From NCBI RefSeq assembly GCF_000471905.2, contig NW_006494943.1:4344894-4408893 (forward strand): 64,000 nt of DNA, written 5' to 3'. Below the pieces are notes generated by a model. It was not told the DNA's origin and searched no databases. It saw only the letters and a program-made list of their open reading frames with translations. A program made the position numbers and the translations under genes. Source of the stretch: Amborella trichopoda. Lineage: Eukaryota; Streptophyta; Magnoliopsida; Amborellales; Amborellaceae. Below, piece by piece: positions 11,485-24,406 of this stretch (positions within the stretch are counted from its first letter, which is position 1; the number at the start of each line of letters is the position of its first letter).

Positions 11485-13264
11485 CCATCCTCTCTTCAAG
11501 AAAGAGGCATTGAGGTGAAGCATGTTGACCACTCCAACCAGACGGGGGATGTTAGAGGACTGGGAATCTAAGGGTCTTGGTGGCTTCAGAAACTAAGTGA
11601 GAGGTGGGGGTCTTATTAAAATGTTTTGTTCCCTAGTCACTCTTTGTTAGTTGCTTGAGAAAAGAATTTCGATGAAAGTAATCAAGAAGGAAATACTTGA
11701 CACATAGATAGTTAACTTGAGATACTAGCAAGAGAACAATAGAAGATCCTTTGTACATATTTTGAACTTTATTGTTCTTCCTCCTTATTGTAACTAATTA
11801 AATAGATGTGTTTCATTCCTCCATCGTAGAGGAAGTGGACGTAATTAAAGAGATAAATACAAGTCCAGCTAAGGTTGTTGTAGTGGTGAACAGGGAGATC
11901 TTGGCAAGATTCCTACTCCTCATGAAGCCTTTCCATTGTGATGACCATTGCATAACTTTTCCTAATACAGGACCCTACCAAAAGAAGCCTTGGCTATTAT
12001 CAGTTTAATATGCAATTTTCTCATACACAACGATTTCCTCATGGCAATAGAAATATAGCAAGTATTTTCCGATCTGGAGCTGGACCCACACATCTGGGTT
12101 CCCGCACGGTCATCCGACCCGATGAGATCGAGGCCCAACCACCCATTTGCAGCCACAGTTCAATGTAGTTTCATTGGACTCTAATACCTGAGGAAGATAT
12201 GTGGTCTTATTATCCAAGATCGAGAAATCAAGATAGTAAATAACATGAATCATATATATAGAGAATTTGACAAAAGTTTCCTGGTCATTTGACCATAAAG
12301 GATTGTCAATCCAAATAATCAGTAACAATAAGGAAAATTTTGATCTTTCCTATAACAAATTAACAATAAAATTATAGTTCCACTCAAAGAGAGAGCACAA
12401 AGCACCTGTGAATTTGCAAAGGTGATAATTACAAATGCAATAATGTCATTTAATTCGTTTTGACAATCAAACAGCTTCTAGAGAAAATATTATTTTAGGA
12501 GTCAAAACCTCTTACAAAATAATTAAAGAGACTCCAAAGATCTTTTGTTTTTAATATTCATTTTACCCCAAGTTTCTCCTCAAAAAGTATATTTAAACTT
12601 TTCAAATTTTCTTTATTTAGTGTTGGGAACCCTAACCAAGTTGGAGAATTTCAATCATTCTTACTTACCCTAAACAAGTAAGACCCGTCATTTGGTTGGG
12701 GCCTCTTAGAAGAGAAATGCCCCTGCTGGTTTAGGTTTCCTAACCCTGAACCTGGGCTATTTTAGCATGTTTAGGTTTGCTAACCCCTAAATAATATCTC
12801 ATTTATCAGCTCATTGATAAGGTCACCCACAAAATTTGCATATCCTTCAGTAATTGATCCTTCCGTGGGCTCATTTTACAAAGGAAAGGAAACTTTTATG
12901 TGCAGCGGTAGTTACATTTAATACATATATCATTGTTGCCACCAACTGTCTCATCTAAATAAACGGTTAGGAAAGTTTTAGTCTTAATGTCATATGCCTA
13001 ACAATATACTATTTTTATTTTCTTATATAAATCATCTTAATATGAAGTTTATGGCACATCCACTCCTTACGAGGCACATCTACAAAAATTAAAAAATAGT
13101 TATGATAAAATAAAATAACAAAAACACATCTACAAATTGCCAAAAATATGTTTTCTTAGGTGTGCCTTTATGAGAAGTGGGCATGCCTCAAATTTTATGT
13201 GAAAATGATTTTATAAAAAACAAATCTAAAAGGAAATATTCTAAGCTTTCCAATCAAATAGGGC
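11485..13264. other. Intergenic, no recognisable gene
   Basis: Small open frames only (72 residues or fewer), with no family resemblance. This lies downstream of the GDSL gene's 3' end. No clear repeat was recognised apart from A/T tracts. Confidence 0.45.
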
Positions 13265-13535
13265 TTACAACAGGCCGAGCCTAGGCCAGGCTGGGCCAAG
13301 CCTATGATCAAAGATTAGATGCTCAAACCCTAACTTATGACATTATGAGTAAAGTTATTCTTGCAGTCCATTCAAATCCTAGTTCTTTAGGGCTGATCGA
13401 ATTGGCCAGGTCGACCTGATTGGGCTACGCCTGACCCATTACTAAGCCTATGATTAAGATGAGATCCTCAAGAAAGCTAACGTTGACAGGCTTGGCCTGA
13501 AGCCCAATAACTGATCATGTTATGACGGGCCCGGA
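13265..13535. repeat. GGCC-rich dispersed repeat
   Basis: GC-rich block with repeated GCCGAGCCTAGGCC, GGCCAGG and GGCCCGGAGCCC motifs, similar in style to 8640-8960. It lies about 180 bp beyond the GDSL stop codon, so it could overlap that gene's 3' untranslated region. Confidence 0.45.
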
Positions 13536-13715
13536 GCCCATATATACCAATTAAGATATTCAATACATTATAGAACTTTGTAAAAAAAAGGGAGAAATAA
13601 CTAAGAAATTGAAAATAACTAAACCCCCACCACATCCACTAGACTTGTAATTGATCACACTTGGAAAATTATTAGAAACTTAGCAACTAACAATTGACAC
13701 TTGAATCGATAGTCA

Positions 13716-16700
13716 TTAAGCAGCAACACCAAGTTTGATGGGAGGATGCATGAATTCTCCATTCAACATGGCCTTGGCAATGAACTCATAAGCGGCTTCT
13801 GTGAGATGTAGGCCATCCCAATCGGCATATTGGGCCGGATATGTGCAAGCTTTGACCCGGGGACTTCCACACGTCTTTGTTATGTCGAAGTTGTAAGGCC
13901 CTCCACCTCCACAGCATGCAAAAAGAACTCTCTCCTTTGGAAATCCTAGGTTCATGGTCATAAAGAGCATTGGTCAAATCAGGGATTGATATTTTTATGA
14001 ATTTTGAGTTTTTCCTATGGTTTCAACTTCCAACTTTGGGGATGGAAATTAATTTTGTAATTTGTAGAAGTAGATATTATGGCAAAAGATTATTTTCCTT
14101 TTGTGAGAGAGAGGGAGCAATGTCTTCAAACTCGGCTCGGGCCAGCGCCGATGGACTCGGTGAAGTAATGTAGAGGACCCATAAAGCCTTCGAAGTTTTT
14201 AAAAATAAAAAATTATAAAAAATAAAATAAATTTTTTGAAAGTTTGAAACAGAAAAAACTAATTTAAATGAGCTAAAAAAAGTAAAACATAGATATAGAA
14301 AAGTTTGATTTGCGGTTTGACATTTTAGAAAATAAAAATAAAAAAAAAGGAAGAAAATAAAAAAAATAGAGCATATGACAAAAAAAACTCGGCAAACATC
14401 ATTAAAAAATATTAATTATATAAATAATTGTAATACATTGATCTCAGTAATTCATATGAAATTTTTTTTACGTTTCGTAGCATGCCCAAGTTGTTCATGG
14501 GCACTCAGCTCAAGAAGGGGCCAAGTCTGAGTAACTCACGGAAGTTTGAGTGCACTCCGCAAGTAGTTAAACATCGTGAGAGAAAGATAGGCCATTTTGC
14601 TAGAGAAATATAACACACTTGCTATGTGTGCCATGCACGATACAAATATATACATACATGCAAAAATATATATACATCATTATAATGAAACAAACATTTT
14701 TAAAAAAATCATGTTTGCGGCATTTGTATGAACTCAAAAATTCCACACACTTTCTCTTCATCCTATTAATTAATTCCAAAAAATATATTTCAAATTGGAT
14801 CTTAGATATGATCAAAGTGAGTCCCCCCAAACATTAAATCTAGACCATCCATTTGTTAAATTTTATGATCTAGGCCTTTAAAAACTCAAAATCATTTTTT
14901 TCTTCTTTAATATTGTTCGCCTGATGATAATAAAGTAATCTAAAAAATCTATAAAGGGAAAATCTTTCTAAGGTCTAAATCTAGGTGTCTCACCAAAATG
15001 GACAGCCCGAATTAATTAGGCTAGAAAATACTTTATAGGGTGCATTTTTTATTTTCTCTTTTTGGTGATTGTTTATTAAAATTAAAAGAGTGTATATTTA
15101 AAAATTCCAGTCAAATAAATGAACCCTACGTGAATTTTGAAGATTATTTCATTATATTTCTATATGAAATCACGCTACAAAGAAAGAGAGCAATGTCCAA
15201 TATGTAGCCTAAAAAGTGGTGGTAGACTATTTTAAGATTTAAGGAGTGCGGATAATGGAAAATTAAATTATAGTTTATATACTAAGGAATATTTCACTAA
15301 TTATTTTAAATAAAAAAATATCTCACTAATTATTCATTCTTAAAAGAAAATTTATTACAAGGAAAACATTTCATACGCCCTTGGACGGCTATATTGGTTT
15401 GCCAACCCTCCATTTTGGGGTTTTAAAAAATAAAAGAAAATGTTAACGATGGGAATAGAGGGTGGGACGTTATGTTGAGGTAGGTTTTAGGGCCATTTAC
15501 TTATGGGTGTTTGCTTGGTGCCTTGATACATGCATTCTCTTTAGTGTAATGAAAAATCCCATGAATTGAATATAACAATAAAATATTTTACGGAAAAGTA
15601 TAGAATGAGATTATTTACCTTTGGTACAAGGTGGTCACAAATAATGTTGATTATTGAATGAGAAATTTGGTGGCTGCATTTATTCCATTGACCAAGCTCA
15701 AACTTCCAAAGAAATTTTTTCGAATGTTATGACACACCCAAGCTATCAAATTTCACATCGGATGATTATAAATAATTGTGACCACCTTGTATCAAAGGTA
15801 AATGGTCTCTTTGTATACAATCCCATATTTTATTGGGAAAATGACCTTTACCCTCCTCCCCAAAACTTTCATCCCTATTAGCCCTTTGGGTTCACCAAAA
15901 TCCCTTGAACCCCCTGAAATTTGAAAGTTCGATACTGTTAGCCCACTAATTGTGTTTTTATCTATTTTTTTAAAAATTCGATTTTTTTTTATTTTATAAA
16001 ATTTTTCGTTCTCTTTCTCTTCTGTTGCCTAAAACCAATCTTACCCCCGTGGATCCCACTCTATAAATTTAGACATACAAAAAATAATAATTTTTTATTT
16101 AGCATTATGACCTATTTTACAATTATATCAATATCGTTTGAACTTGAAAATTGATTAATCAAGATATTTGTTACTATTGTTGATGGTTATTATTATTTAT
16201 TTATTAAAAAATTTATTAAGATACTTATAAGAGATAAAATATTTAACAATAAATTATTGTTGTTATTATAGTTATTAATTAATTATAAGTCATTATCATC
16301 AATAAAATTTATATAACAAGTTATAAAAAAAATATGGATGACTAATGTATGGGTTTGGCATTTTGTATAACAACAAGATCAAATTTGTAAAAAGAAAAAA
16401 ATATATATAATTAAAAGGATATTGGTTCCAAAGTTTAAAACTTGAGGGGATGCAAGAAATTTTGGTTAACCGAAAGGGTTACTAGCAATGAAAATTTCAA
16501 CGAGGTAGATAGAGGTTATTTTCCCTATTTATTTTGGCATTCAATAAGCACAAGTCGTCCATATATGAGAGGGCATATCTTACCCTTTAAGGCTTCAAAT
16601 CAATTTTACATTTTAAATTGTACATGTGATAATGAGGAAATCTACAACATTTGGGGTGAAACTCGACCCCCTAGATCCTCAATGTAAATTCTTTCCTTAA

Positions 16701-17041
16701 ATGATGGCCTCTATTCACTTCACTAGTTCTTAAATATGCCAATTTTTAGCTTCTTTATTCAAATTTTGGAAAAATATCTTCTTATATCTTATTTTTAGAT
16801 TTCATTTATTGATAAACTCAAAGTTTGAAAAGATATCTTCTAAGCTCATGTCTACTTTAAACTTATTTTTTAATCTAAACAAATATGAAAAAGACATACT
16901 CTTTCTAAACCCAATCATTTCTCTCTCTTCACTTATATACTTCAAACTTCTCTCTTTCTCTCTCTTACAATGTCTCTCACTCTCTCTCTTCTCGTGCTTC
17001 TCCAAGCACCTCTCTCGATAACCTCTCATTTCTATGAAGCC

Positions 17042-17074
<33 letters not shown>

Positions 17075-20000
17075 AGAGGTTTGGAATGATGGCCTTTAGA
17101 AAAGCCGTGTCTTTTAAGATTTGTTTGGCCTAAAAAAACAAGTTTAAATTAGCTCAGGGGGTTAGAAGAAATAAAATCTATAATTTTTATATCTCAAGAT
17201 ATCTTTTAAAACTCTAAGTATATTTTGAAATAAAACCTAAAAATAGAAAATATGACGATATTTGCTTTTAAATTTTTATTTTAATGATCTTATCTATTGG
17301 ACTAAAAGTATGAGCGTAACGTTTTAGGCAAAAACGTTGCCACTAAGGCCCCCAAAATGGAGAATGGTGAATACCATTATTATGGTATTAAAGAGCTATT
17401 CAATATGGTTTTCTTGGAGTTTGTGACGCGCTTCCCAATGATTGGTTGTTTAGGTAAAAAAAATGACACTCTCTCTACTCACCTTATATGGTGGAGCACA
17501 GATATTTATCATATGAGATATTGTGCAATTTCATAATTTACAATTGAATAATGATATCATACTTGAGTTCTTATGCCATGTTCCTATAGGAGCCTATTCC
17601 CTCGGGTGATAAAGCTACTTAAAATGGTTTTTTTGGGTCTGGAAAATTGGGATCCACTGAGAATCACCACATGCTTATATTAAAAAATGACTTTCATTTT
17701 AAGTTCTTTAACACTTTGATTTAGTTATCAAACAATTGGACGGTCTACATTTAATTTTACGATGTTATTTTTTATAAAAAGTATATAATTATGATCATCT
17801 TGTACCAAATAGACCATTTACCTTTGGTACATGATGGTCATAATTAATCTTGACCATTAGATGTGAAATAAGGTGACGGCATTTATTCCACTGATTAATT
17901 TCAAAGTTAAAAATAAATTATCTTGAACTTTGTGATACACCCAAACTATCAATTCACATCGAACTGTTATAAGTAATGGTGACCTGATTGTACTAAAGAT
18001 AAATGGTTTAACTCTATTTTTTAAAGCTAACAGAGAGTGCAATTGAAATATTTTCCTTTAGTTCAAAGTCTGTCGCTATGTTGAGGACGGTACATCCCCA
18101 AAACTTGGGATCCTAGTTTTTTCAAAATATGTCACTATGTTGAAAATGGTACATCCCCAAAACTTGAGATCCTAATATTACTCTTATATTGAGATTTATC
18201 TGAGGGAGTAAATGGACAATATGATCCTAAAGGAGCACAAAAACTTTTGACATCTTAACAAGGATATTCTTAAGAGATGGGTCCCTAAACCTGACTCGTC
18301 CCCGCCATATAAAAATGGAAATAAAGTAAAAAAGCAGGAAACATAGTTCCAAAAAAAAAAAACGAATTGTAGAGAGATAGAAGTACCAAAGAGTGTTGGG
18401 GTTTCAACAAAGCGCATAGACATGTTGTAGTTATCAGCATAGATGATTGTGGCCTTGGGAAACCTCTTTCTTAATGCTTGGATTCCATCTTGGAGCTTTG
18501 AGTTGTAGTAGCTTGCAAATTCATTGAAACGGATTAGACATCCAGTGCTTGGTTCATATTCATCCTTGTTGTTTGTCTGAAAAACTGTGAGATAAAGAGT
18601 GGAGCACCCAGTCGGGAAGTTACCCGGCACGACAAGAGTTTTCGCACCCAGACGGATCAACACCTGCATTATTCAAACATTGTTCATAACCAGCAAACAA
18701 CAATAAAAAACGTTAAAAATGAATTTTAAAGGACAAAGGATAATTCCAATGGAATGTACAAAGATGCAAGGTGCAGTGGTGTGTCTCTTCCTTGCCTAAA
18801 GATACTTCTGTTTTGAAGGAAGGCCCTTAGGATTGGCTATTAACACACATAAGGACTAATTTTTTGCCCTTGCAATTATTTTGCTAATTGACTCATAAAT
18901 CACATTGCAAGGGCTAATGACTATGAAAATCGGTGACGACATAGCAAATGATTTTCAAGGATAGGATAACAGAAGTTGAAATACTAGATTGTATTATTAG
19001 ATACCTCTCCAAATAAATTTTGGAAGGCTTAGCTTAAGTGTTCTAAGATCTTTAAAAGGGTAGGAACTGGAAGCTATCAAGACCTTTAGATTTATTAAAA
19101 CTCATCATCATCATCATCATCATCATAGCTTTTTCTCAATTAATTAGGATCGGTAACGGTAGATTTATTAAAACTAAGTCTCACAATAGTAGAAATGATC
19201 ATTTCGACATCGATTTTCTTCTTATATTGTTGTTTTCCTCCTTGATGACTTGCATATTGAATGACAAACAGGTTTTAAGTGTGATGGACTAGATTTATCC
19301 TATGAAGTTGTGGTAAATTCTAGTGGCTGCATCCTGTTAGCACTTAATAAATGTTGCATCTATGCTTTTAAGCTTAGAGATAGTAGTAATACACTTTGCT
19401 GAAGTAGAATTCAGGATAGTTGTCTTTTCTTTTTTTATTTCCTCCCAAGTTCGGATTACCTTTAAAAGAAACAAAATTCAAGCGGTATAGGAAATTGTAT
19501 TACTCTTTTCTTTTGAGAGAGCTCTCAAAAAGGAAAGAGTAATACACTTTTTTATCTTATTTGAATTTTTTTTCTATTAAACTTTAGCTATTTGTTTTGG
19601 TGAATTTTTAGATCAAGAGTTAAATGTGCCCAAAATCAATTTCTTTTTTCTCTTTTGTGTTGTCCATCAAGTATTTTCTGTGATCAACCCCACAATTGAG
19701 GTTAAATAAATTTTGTTTGGACCAGGCTTTTGAAGGTGACGTACCTAGGCACGTCTGAAAAAAGGCGTATGCAAGTATTCCCATATATATACAAGCTCCA
19801 TCAAAACACTCATCTTAGAGATGGATTTGGGCCTAAAATATTACAGGTTGACAATTTATACTAACGTGGTCCCAGTTTGAAAAAAAAAAAAGGATTTTGA
19901 AACCTAGAAGCAAAAAATTTTAAACCCTATTTTGGACCATTCATCATCATTCATTTTAGTTCGTTGCAAATCATCATGGATGCATTTTTTAGCTAAAAAT

Positions 20001-22015
20001 CATGGATCTAAAACTGATGTATGTCCAAAGTGACTTAAGATATGTTTCTGATCGTAATTTCATCTCAAAAATGGAAGTTTGGAAGGAAGTTATATTTGAA
20101 TTAGACATCAATGTATCTAGAGTGACAACCTAGGATGTGTTTTCATCCTAAGATTATTTCTCATATGAAATTTTTGAAGGGGACTGCATTTGAATTGGAC
20201 CTCCATGTACCTAGAGAACCTTAGGTTGCATAGCCTTCTCTAAATGAAAGCTTGTAACAAGACCTCATAGGACCTCATTTACTTTTTGGTGCAAGACAGT
20301 TGAAATTAATTTTAACCATTAGATGTGAAATTGGATGATTGTATTTATTCTTTTGACTAAGCTTAAAATTCAAAAAAAAAAATTTCGAACTTTGTGAGGA
20401 TTACATAATTTCTCTTCAAGAGACGTACCGAAACAGCTTCAGTGATGGCCTTAATAACATCAGGTACATAAGTTCTAGCTTCATGTAAACTCCTGGCCTG
20501 TAGTAAGGGATAATTGAAGTCATTCCCCCCAATCTCCCCAACTAGAAACAATGAATTCTTGAGATACCTTTTACAGTCTTCACCTCAAAAGCATCAACAA
20601 AGCCAGGAAAGCCATTAATTATGAGATGAGAGAGATAGTAGTCAATAGTTTATGGTGGAGAGAGAGAGGGAGAGAGGTCTTACCAGTGCCTGGATGGCAC
20701 AATGAAGGCAGGAACTGTTGGAACCATTCTAGTTGGACACTAAGAGATTTGTTTGTCCACAGCAACCCCATACCTCTGCTTTCAAAATACGAGTAACTGA
20801 GAGCCGTGGCTCCGGCGACTGCGAAGTTCATACCCTTCCGAAAATCCTTCTTACTTTTCGACTTTGAAAGATAAGGAGGCAGGAAAGGGAGCCCCAAGGC
20901 CTCAGCTATTTACAGTTACCAAATGACAGTTACCATCCATGTTGGTGTTTTACTGAGCATAAAAATGTAACACAAAGGACATCTTTGTTTCTTGTGAAAG
21001 TGCTTTCAAAGGGCTCTAAGAAAGTTTATTCATTGGGAGTGCTTCTATAAGGTGGCAACAGGCTGAGCATGGCTGGCACAAGCCCAGCCCCGACCCGACC
21101 CTAGAGGTCTGGCCCTACTCAGCCCAGACCGAACCAAAAAGAGAAACCATCAGACATGACCGCTAATCCCGGCTTGGCCGGGATGACAAGGCCTTAGTTT
21201 CTAGCCCATGGTAGATTTAGTGCCAGCCACCCGTGAACTTTTTCTAAAAGAACTGAGAAACCGTTTTCACCCTCAAATAAATAGATGTGATCCCGCTCTC
21301 TCAAAAAATACTACTGAGTACTGAGAAAGAATGGGAACGTGCTTTACATTATTTTCCAGTGCTAGGAGCGACCTTTTTTCTTTTTTCTTGTTTTCTTTTT
21401 TTTTTTTTTTGTAAAAAATTACGAAAGGCCCTTAAAAAATAATGAAAAATACTGGATGCTCCATTTATAACTGAAAATTACAAAAAAAAATCGGTCAACA
21501 CATGATATTTGTTTTTCAAAATTATCCCTTAATCCGATGATGGCATCATCGTACCCCATTTTAATTTTTTATTTTTTCATTTAGTGCAACAATAACTACC
21601 AGCTTTGCGTAAAACAAGTATAGAGAAGTATGAAAAGCGTTGGTGGAGTGCAAAAGAACTTAGAGATTCATTTCCCAAAGAGTTCTTTTCCACAAAAACA
21701 AACGCTGCGCCTAAAGCTGCACAATATAACATGCGTGAGGAAAGAAAAATAAAGAAGAGAGAAATTACCAAAGAAGTCTACGATTAAACGGCCATCAGAG
21801 CATCGACCGGTCGGTTTTTTGAAGAATGTTTGGCCATAGGGAGGGTTTGCTATCCCTATAAACGGATTGTCCCCCGAGAGGAGAAGGTTGCCGGTATCGG
21901 AAATCGAATCGCCAAAGCTGAACAAAGAGCTGTAGCGCCCTGTTTTCGAAGCAAAGGCAAGGCCATGGAGAGAGAAAAGTAAGAGAAAGAAGGTCAGAAA
22001 AGAAGGGAAAACCAT
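13716..22015 (-). CDS. GDSL esterase/lipase, five exons
   Basis: A secreted SGNH-fold serine hydrolase acting on ester substrates; the substrate cannot be read from sequence. Exons in order: 22015-21769, 20905-20684, 20577-20429, 18663-18387, 13945-13716. Every intron has GT/AG ends, the frame is kept throughout, and the coding length is 1125 nt (374 residues plus stop), normal for the family. Residues 1-23 form a signal peptide (hydrophobic FLTFFLLLFSLHGLAFA). Block I is FSFGDSISD with Ser37 as nucleophile; block II Gly114 (NFAVAGAT); block III GGNDFN with Asn175; block V DGLH with Asp342 and His345. No key residue is missing. It most resembles the plant clade of At1g28580/At5g45910-type proteins. 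Intron 4 is 4.4 kb and intron 3 is 1.8 kb, both holding MITE copies; intron 2 is only 106 bp. The start is the first ATG directly before the signal peptide. An upstream in-frame ATG at 22081 would put 22 unlikely residues ahead of it. Confidence 0.93.
15592..15824. mobile_element. MULE-type foldback MITE, 233 bp (intronic)
   Basis: The best-preserved uninterrupted copy of this family. Left arm GGAAAAGTATAGAATGAGAT..TTTACCTTTGGTACAAGGTGG; right arm CCACCTTGTATCAAAGGTAA..TTGTATACAATCCC. The arms extend inward about 90 bp (CATTTATTCCATTGACCAAG at the centre), so most of the element folds back. Flanks ATATTTTAC (15583-15591) and ATATTTTAT (15825-15833) match at 8 of 9 positions as a target duplication. 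Other copies: 7340-7596, 17805-18012, 20258-20402, 23441-23653, 56913-57350, 59588-59690. Confidence 0.88.
17041..17073. repeat. TC microsatellite
   Basis: A run of TC dinucleotides with one TTTC interruption, at the end of a longer CT-rich stretch (16920-17073) in intron 4 of the GDSL gene. Confidence 0.85.
17805..18012. mobile_element. Foldback MITE, 233-bp family (intronic)
   Basis: Shares the family landmarks CATTTACCTTTGGTACATGA, GACCATTAGATGTGAAAT and ACTTTGTGATACACCCAAAC with the 15592-15824 copy, but has lost its outer ends. It lies in intron 4 of the GDSL gene. Confidence 0.75.
18062..18180. repeat. Two-copy tandem repeat, period 59 bp
   Basis: The motif GTCGCTATGTTGAGGACGG followed by TACATCCCCAAAACTTGGGA starts at 18072 and recurs, slightly diverged, at 18131. 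It lies in intron 4, about 200 bp from exon 4. Confidence 0.85.
18664..20428 (-). other. Intron 3 of the GDSL gene (1.8 kb)
   Basis: Non-coding. It holds a CAT trinucleotide run at 19102-19126, followed by a TTCTCAATTAATTAGGATCGG tract that often accompanies such runs in plant dispersed repeats, and a half copy of the 233-bp foldback MITE near the donor end (20258-20402). Donor TCG|GTACGT, acceptor ATGCAG|GTG on the minus strand. Confidence 0.8.
20258..20402. mobile_element. Foldback MITE, half copy (intronic)
   Basis: Carries only one arm and the centre of the 233-bp family (TTAACCATTAGATGTGAAAT..AATTTCGAACTTTGTGA). It stops about 25 bp from the 5' splice site of intron 3 of the GDSL gene, so it sits very close to exon 3. 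Confidence 0.7.
21060..21240. repeat. GGCC-rich dispersed repeat in intron 1
   Basis: GC-rich patch with AGCCCAGCCCCGACCCGACC and GGCCGGGATGACAAGGCC motifs, in the style of 8640-8960. It lies within intron 1 (20906-21768) of the GDSL gene. Edges are not defined. Confidence 0.4.
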
Positions 22016-22050
22016 CTCAGAATAGATGGGGTGGGCTGTTTGGGTGTTTG

Positions 22051-22182
22051 AATATAAAGAGAGGGAACCAACTTTTCCCACTCCTAATTAATTTGAGGCG
22101 TCAATGCATTGGGAAAAAGAAAATGAAATTCTTTTGGGTGAAAGAGCACCATGCTTTCTCACTCCTAATTAATTTTTGAGGC
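22051..22182 (-). promoter_or_regulatory. Possible GDSL promoter with duplicated motif
   Basis: On the minus strand CTTTATATT lies at 22051-22059, 36 bp upstream of the start codon. If it is the TATA box, the leader would be only about ten bases, so it may be fortuitous. Upstream, the motif CACTCCTAATTAATTT followed by GAGGC (plus-strand reading) occurs at 22079 and 22160, about 81 bp apart. This suggests a local duplication in the promoter. Confidence 0.35.
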
Positions 22183-23440
22183 TTCGATTAAATGAGAGAG
22201 CATGAGGTGAAAACAGGAAGGCTCTTTCAAAGGAAAATCAAGGACGATAGTACCACGCTTTATCTTTTAAACCCACTAGTTTCCAGTTCGGGCAGTGGTT
22301 TCATACAACAGTCGTAGAGTAATATAATGCAATAATTTTCAAAAATTATATTAGAGCTATTTGTTTGATTTAAATTTTAAGATATACACTCTTTTCTTTC
22401 TAATGAATAATCATAACAAAGAAAAGTTTGAAAACGCAACCTAAAAAGTATTTTTTTAGCCCAATTGATGTAGGCCGTTCATTTTGGTGAAATGCTTAAA
22501 TCTAAGCCTTAAAATGATCTTTTCTTTTCTTTTTTTTTTCAAATTTTTAGATAATTCTATTATCATTACATTAACAATACTAAAAAAGAAAAAAATGATT
22601 TTGCATTCATAAAGACCTAGATCTTGTTTATCAAATGGATGGTCTATATTCATTGTTAGAGGAGACTCATTTTTACCATTCATAGAATGTAAATTAATTT
22701 ATTTATTTTATATTGACTATTGAGATAAAGAGAGTGTGTGCAAAATTTTGAATGTTATAAATACCACAAACATTATTTTTTAGAAGTTTAATTGTATTAT
22801 ACTATGATACAATCATTGCATGAAATCACTCCAAATTAGTTTTATCTATTGAGAAAAGAGAGAAAGAGATGATTGTGATGCTCAATGTGGAGCAGATACA
22901 AAAGTCTTTTATATTTTTTGCAATTAAAAGAATGACAAAAGGCATGTTGTTCTCATGGGAAAATACTGTCTACCCGCTCCTTCGGGTAAACTTTAAGCTA
23001 GAAAGTACGTTTTGACTCCAAATTTTGAGGTTTTAACTTTTTAAACCTACAGACCAACTTCCAAAAATGAGAAATTCATATCAAACATCCACGTGCCAAA
23101 AAAAAAACATCGTCCCAAAATTAAACCAGGGCATCTAATCTTGAGAGGGCACCATCTAAGTATCGAAGAACCGAAAATCATGGTTCTAAGGTGGATCCCA
23201 AAACTTCATATCAAAAAACTTCTCCCAAGTAACTCTTTTGCTTAAGGGAGTTAATGTACAATATGTTTATGTTAGAGCATACTACACCTGTTTTTAAAAA
23301 ATATTATTATTTTTAATTTTTATATTCAAGTCTTTTTTGTGGTAGTTTATTTTTCCTAAATACCTCCGGGTTTGGTACTTGAACTTTCTCTTTTAAAAAG
23401 AATGAGCGGGCACTTGAAATAGTTGTATAGTTTTATTGAG
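22183..23440. other. Intergenic, no recognisable gene
   Basis: AT-rich upstream region of the GDSL gene. No open frame with family resemblance and no bounded repeat recognised. Confidence 0.45.
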
Positions 23441-23653
23441 AAAATATACAATTAGACCAGGTCACAATTAATCTTGACCATTAGATGTGAAATTGGGTGG
23501 CTGCATCTAATCCATTAACCAAGCTCAAAGTTTAAAAAAAAAAAATTTCAAACTTTGTGACCCGCCCAAGCTATTAGATCTCATATCAGATGATAATAAG
23601 TAATTGTAATCTCCTTGTACCAAAGGCAAATAGTCCCATTGTATATAATCCTA
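23441..23653. mobile_element. Foldback MITE, 233-bp family
   Basis: Contains both arms and the centre of the family (GACCATTAGATGTGAAATTG, TCCATTAACCAAGCTCAAAG, ACTTTGTGACCCGCCCAAGC, CCTTGTACCAAAGGCAAATA). The left end is shortened and no target duplication could be read. Confidence 0.75.
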
Positions 23654-24406
23654 TTTTCATGTAGGTAAAAATATGATGAAGTATTGAGCCTTTCTTTATT
23701 TTTAAGCAAATAATGGGTTTAGCACCACTTTCTTTAAGTGCATGTGTATTATGCTCCTAGAGCAATATATTACAAACCGCTCTCTTATGAAAAGAGCTAC
23801 TTAGGACAACTTTTTAGGTTTGGAATTTTGGGATCCACCCAAATATCACATGATAATTATTTTTAAGGAAAAGAGGAAAAAATGTATAAACCTCCTATTT
23901 ATAATTGTAATTTCAAATAAAGCCTTGGATCCAAACAAAGCTCATGGTCCCCTTACCTTTTCCACTGCCCAAATTGCAATATGCATTTTTTTACTTTTTC
24001 CTTTTCTTTTTTAATTTTAATATCCCCATCATCCAAGTAAATTTTGAGATGATACATTTACCCTTCTTGTAAGGTTCAAGAGATAAGAGAGATTGAAGAT
24101 TCAAGAGATGTTGAAAGAGAGATTGGGTGGGTAGGTGGCTGGGTGGGTTGGGGGGGTAGATAATGAGGTCAATCGAAAAATAATAATAGCATAAATACTG
24201 TCATTTGCATTATGAAAAAGATTTGGAAGGGGTTAGACATTATTTTCTTTTAATTTAGATGGGTTCTTGAGTCTTTTCATGGACCCAATGGTTTATTTAA
24301 GATTATAATTATAAGAAGTGGGGTGTATGTCTCTTTTCAGGAGACATATATAGAGTATTTTTTAGGCATGTATAGAGTGTGTTTAGAAGACAACGTTTAG
24401 TTATAT

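Larger units (their letters stand above)
13946..18386 (-). other. Intron 4 of the GDSL gene (4.4 kb)
   Basis: The intron contains no host coding sequence that I recognise. It carries two copies of the foldback MITE (15592-15824 and 17805-18012), a TC microsatellite at 17041-17073 and a two-copy tandem repeat at 18062-18180. The donor is TTTG|GTACTT and the acceptor CCTAG|GATTT (minus strand). Its length is unusual beside the 106-bp intron 2 and is at least partly due to insertions. Confidence 0.85.
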
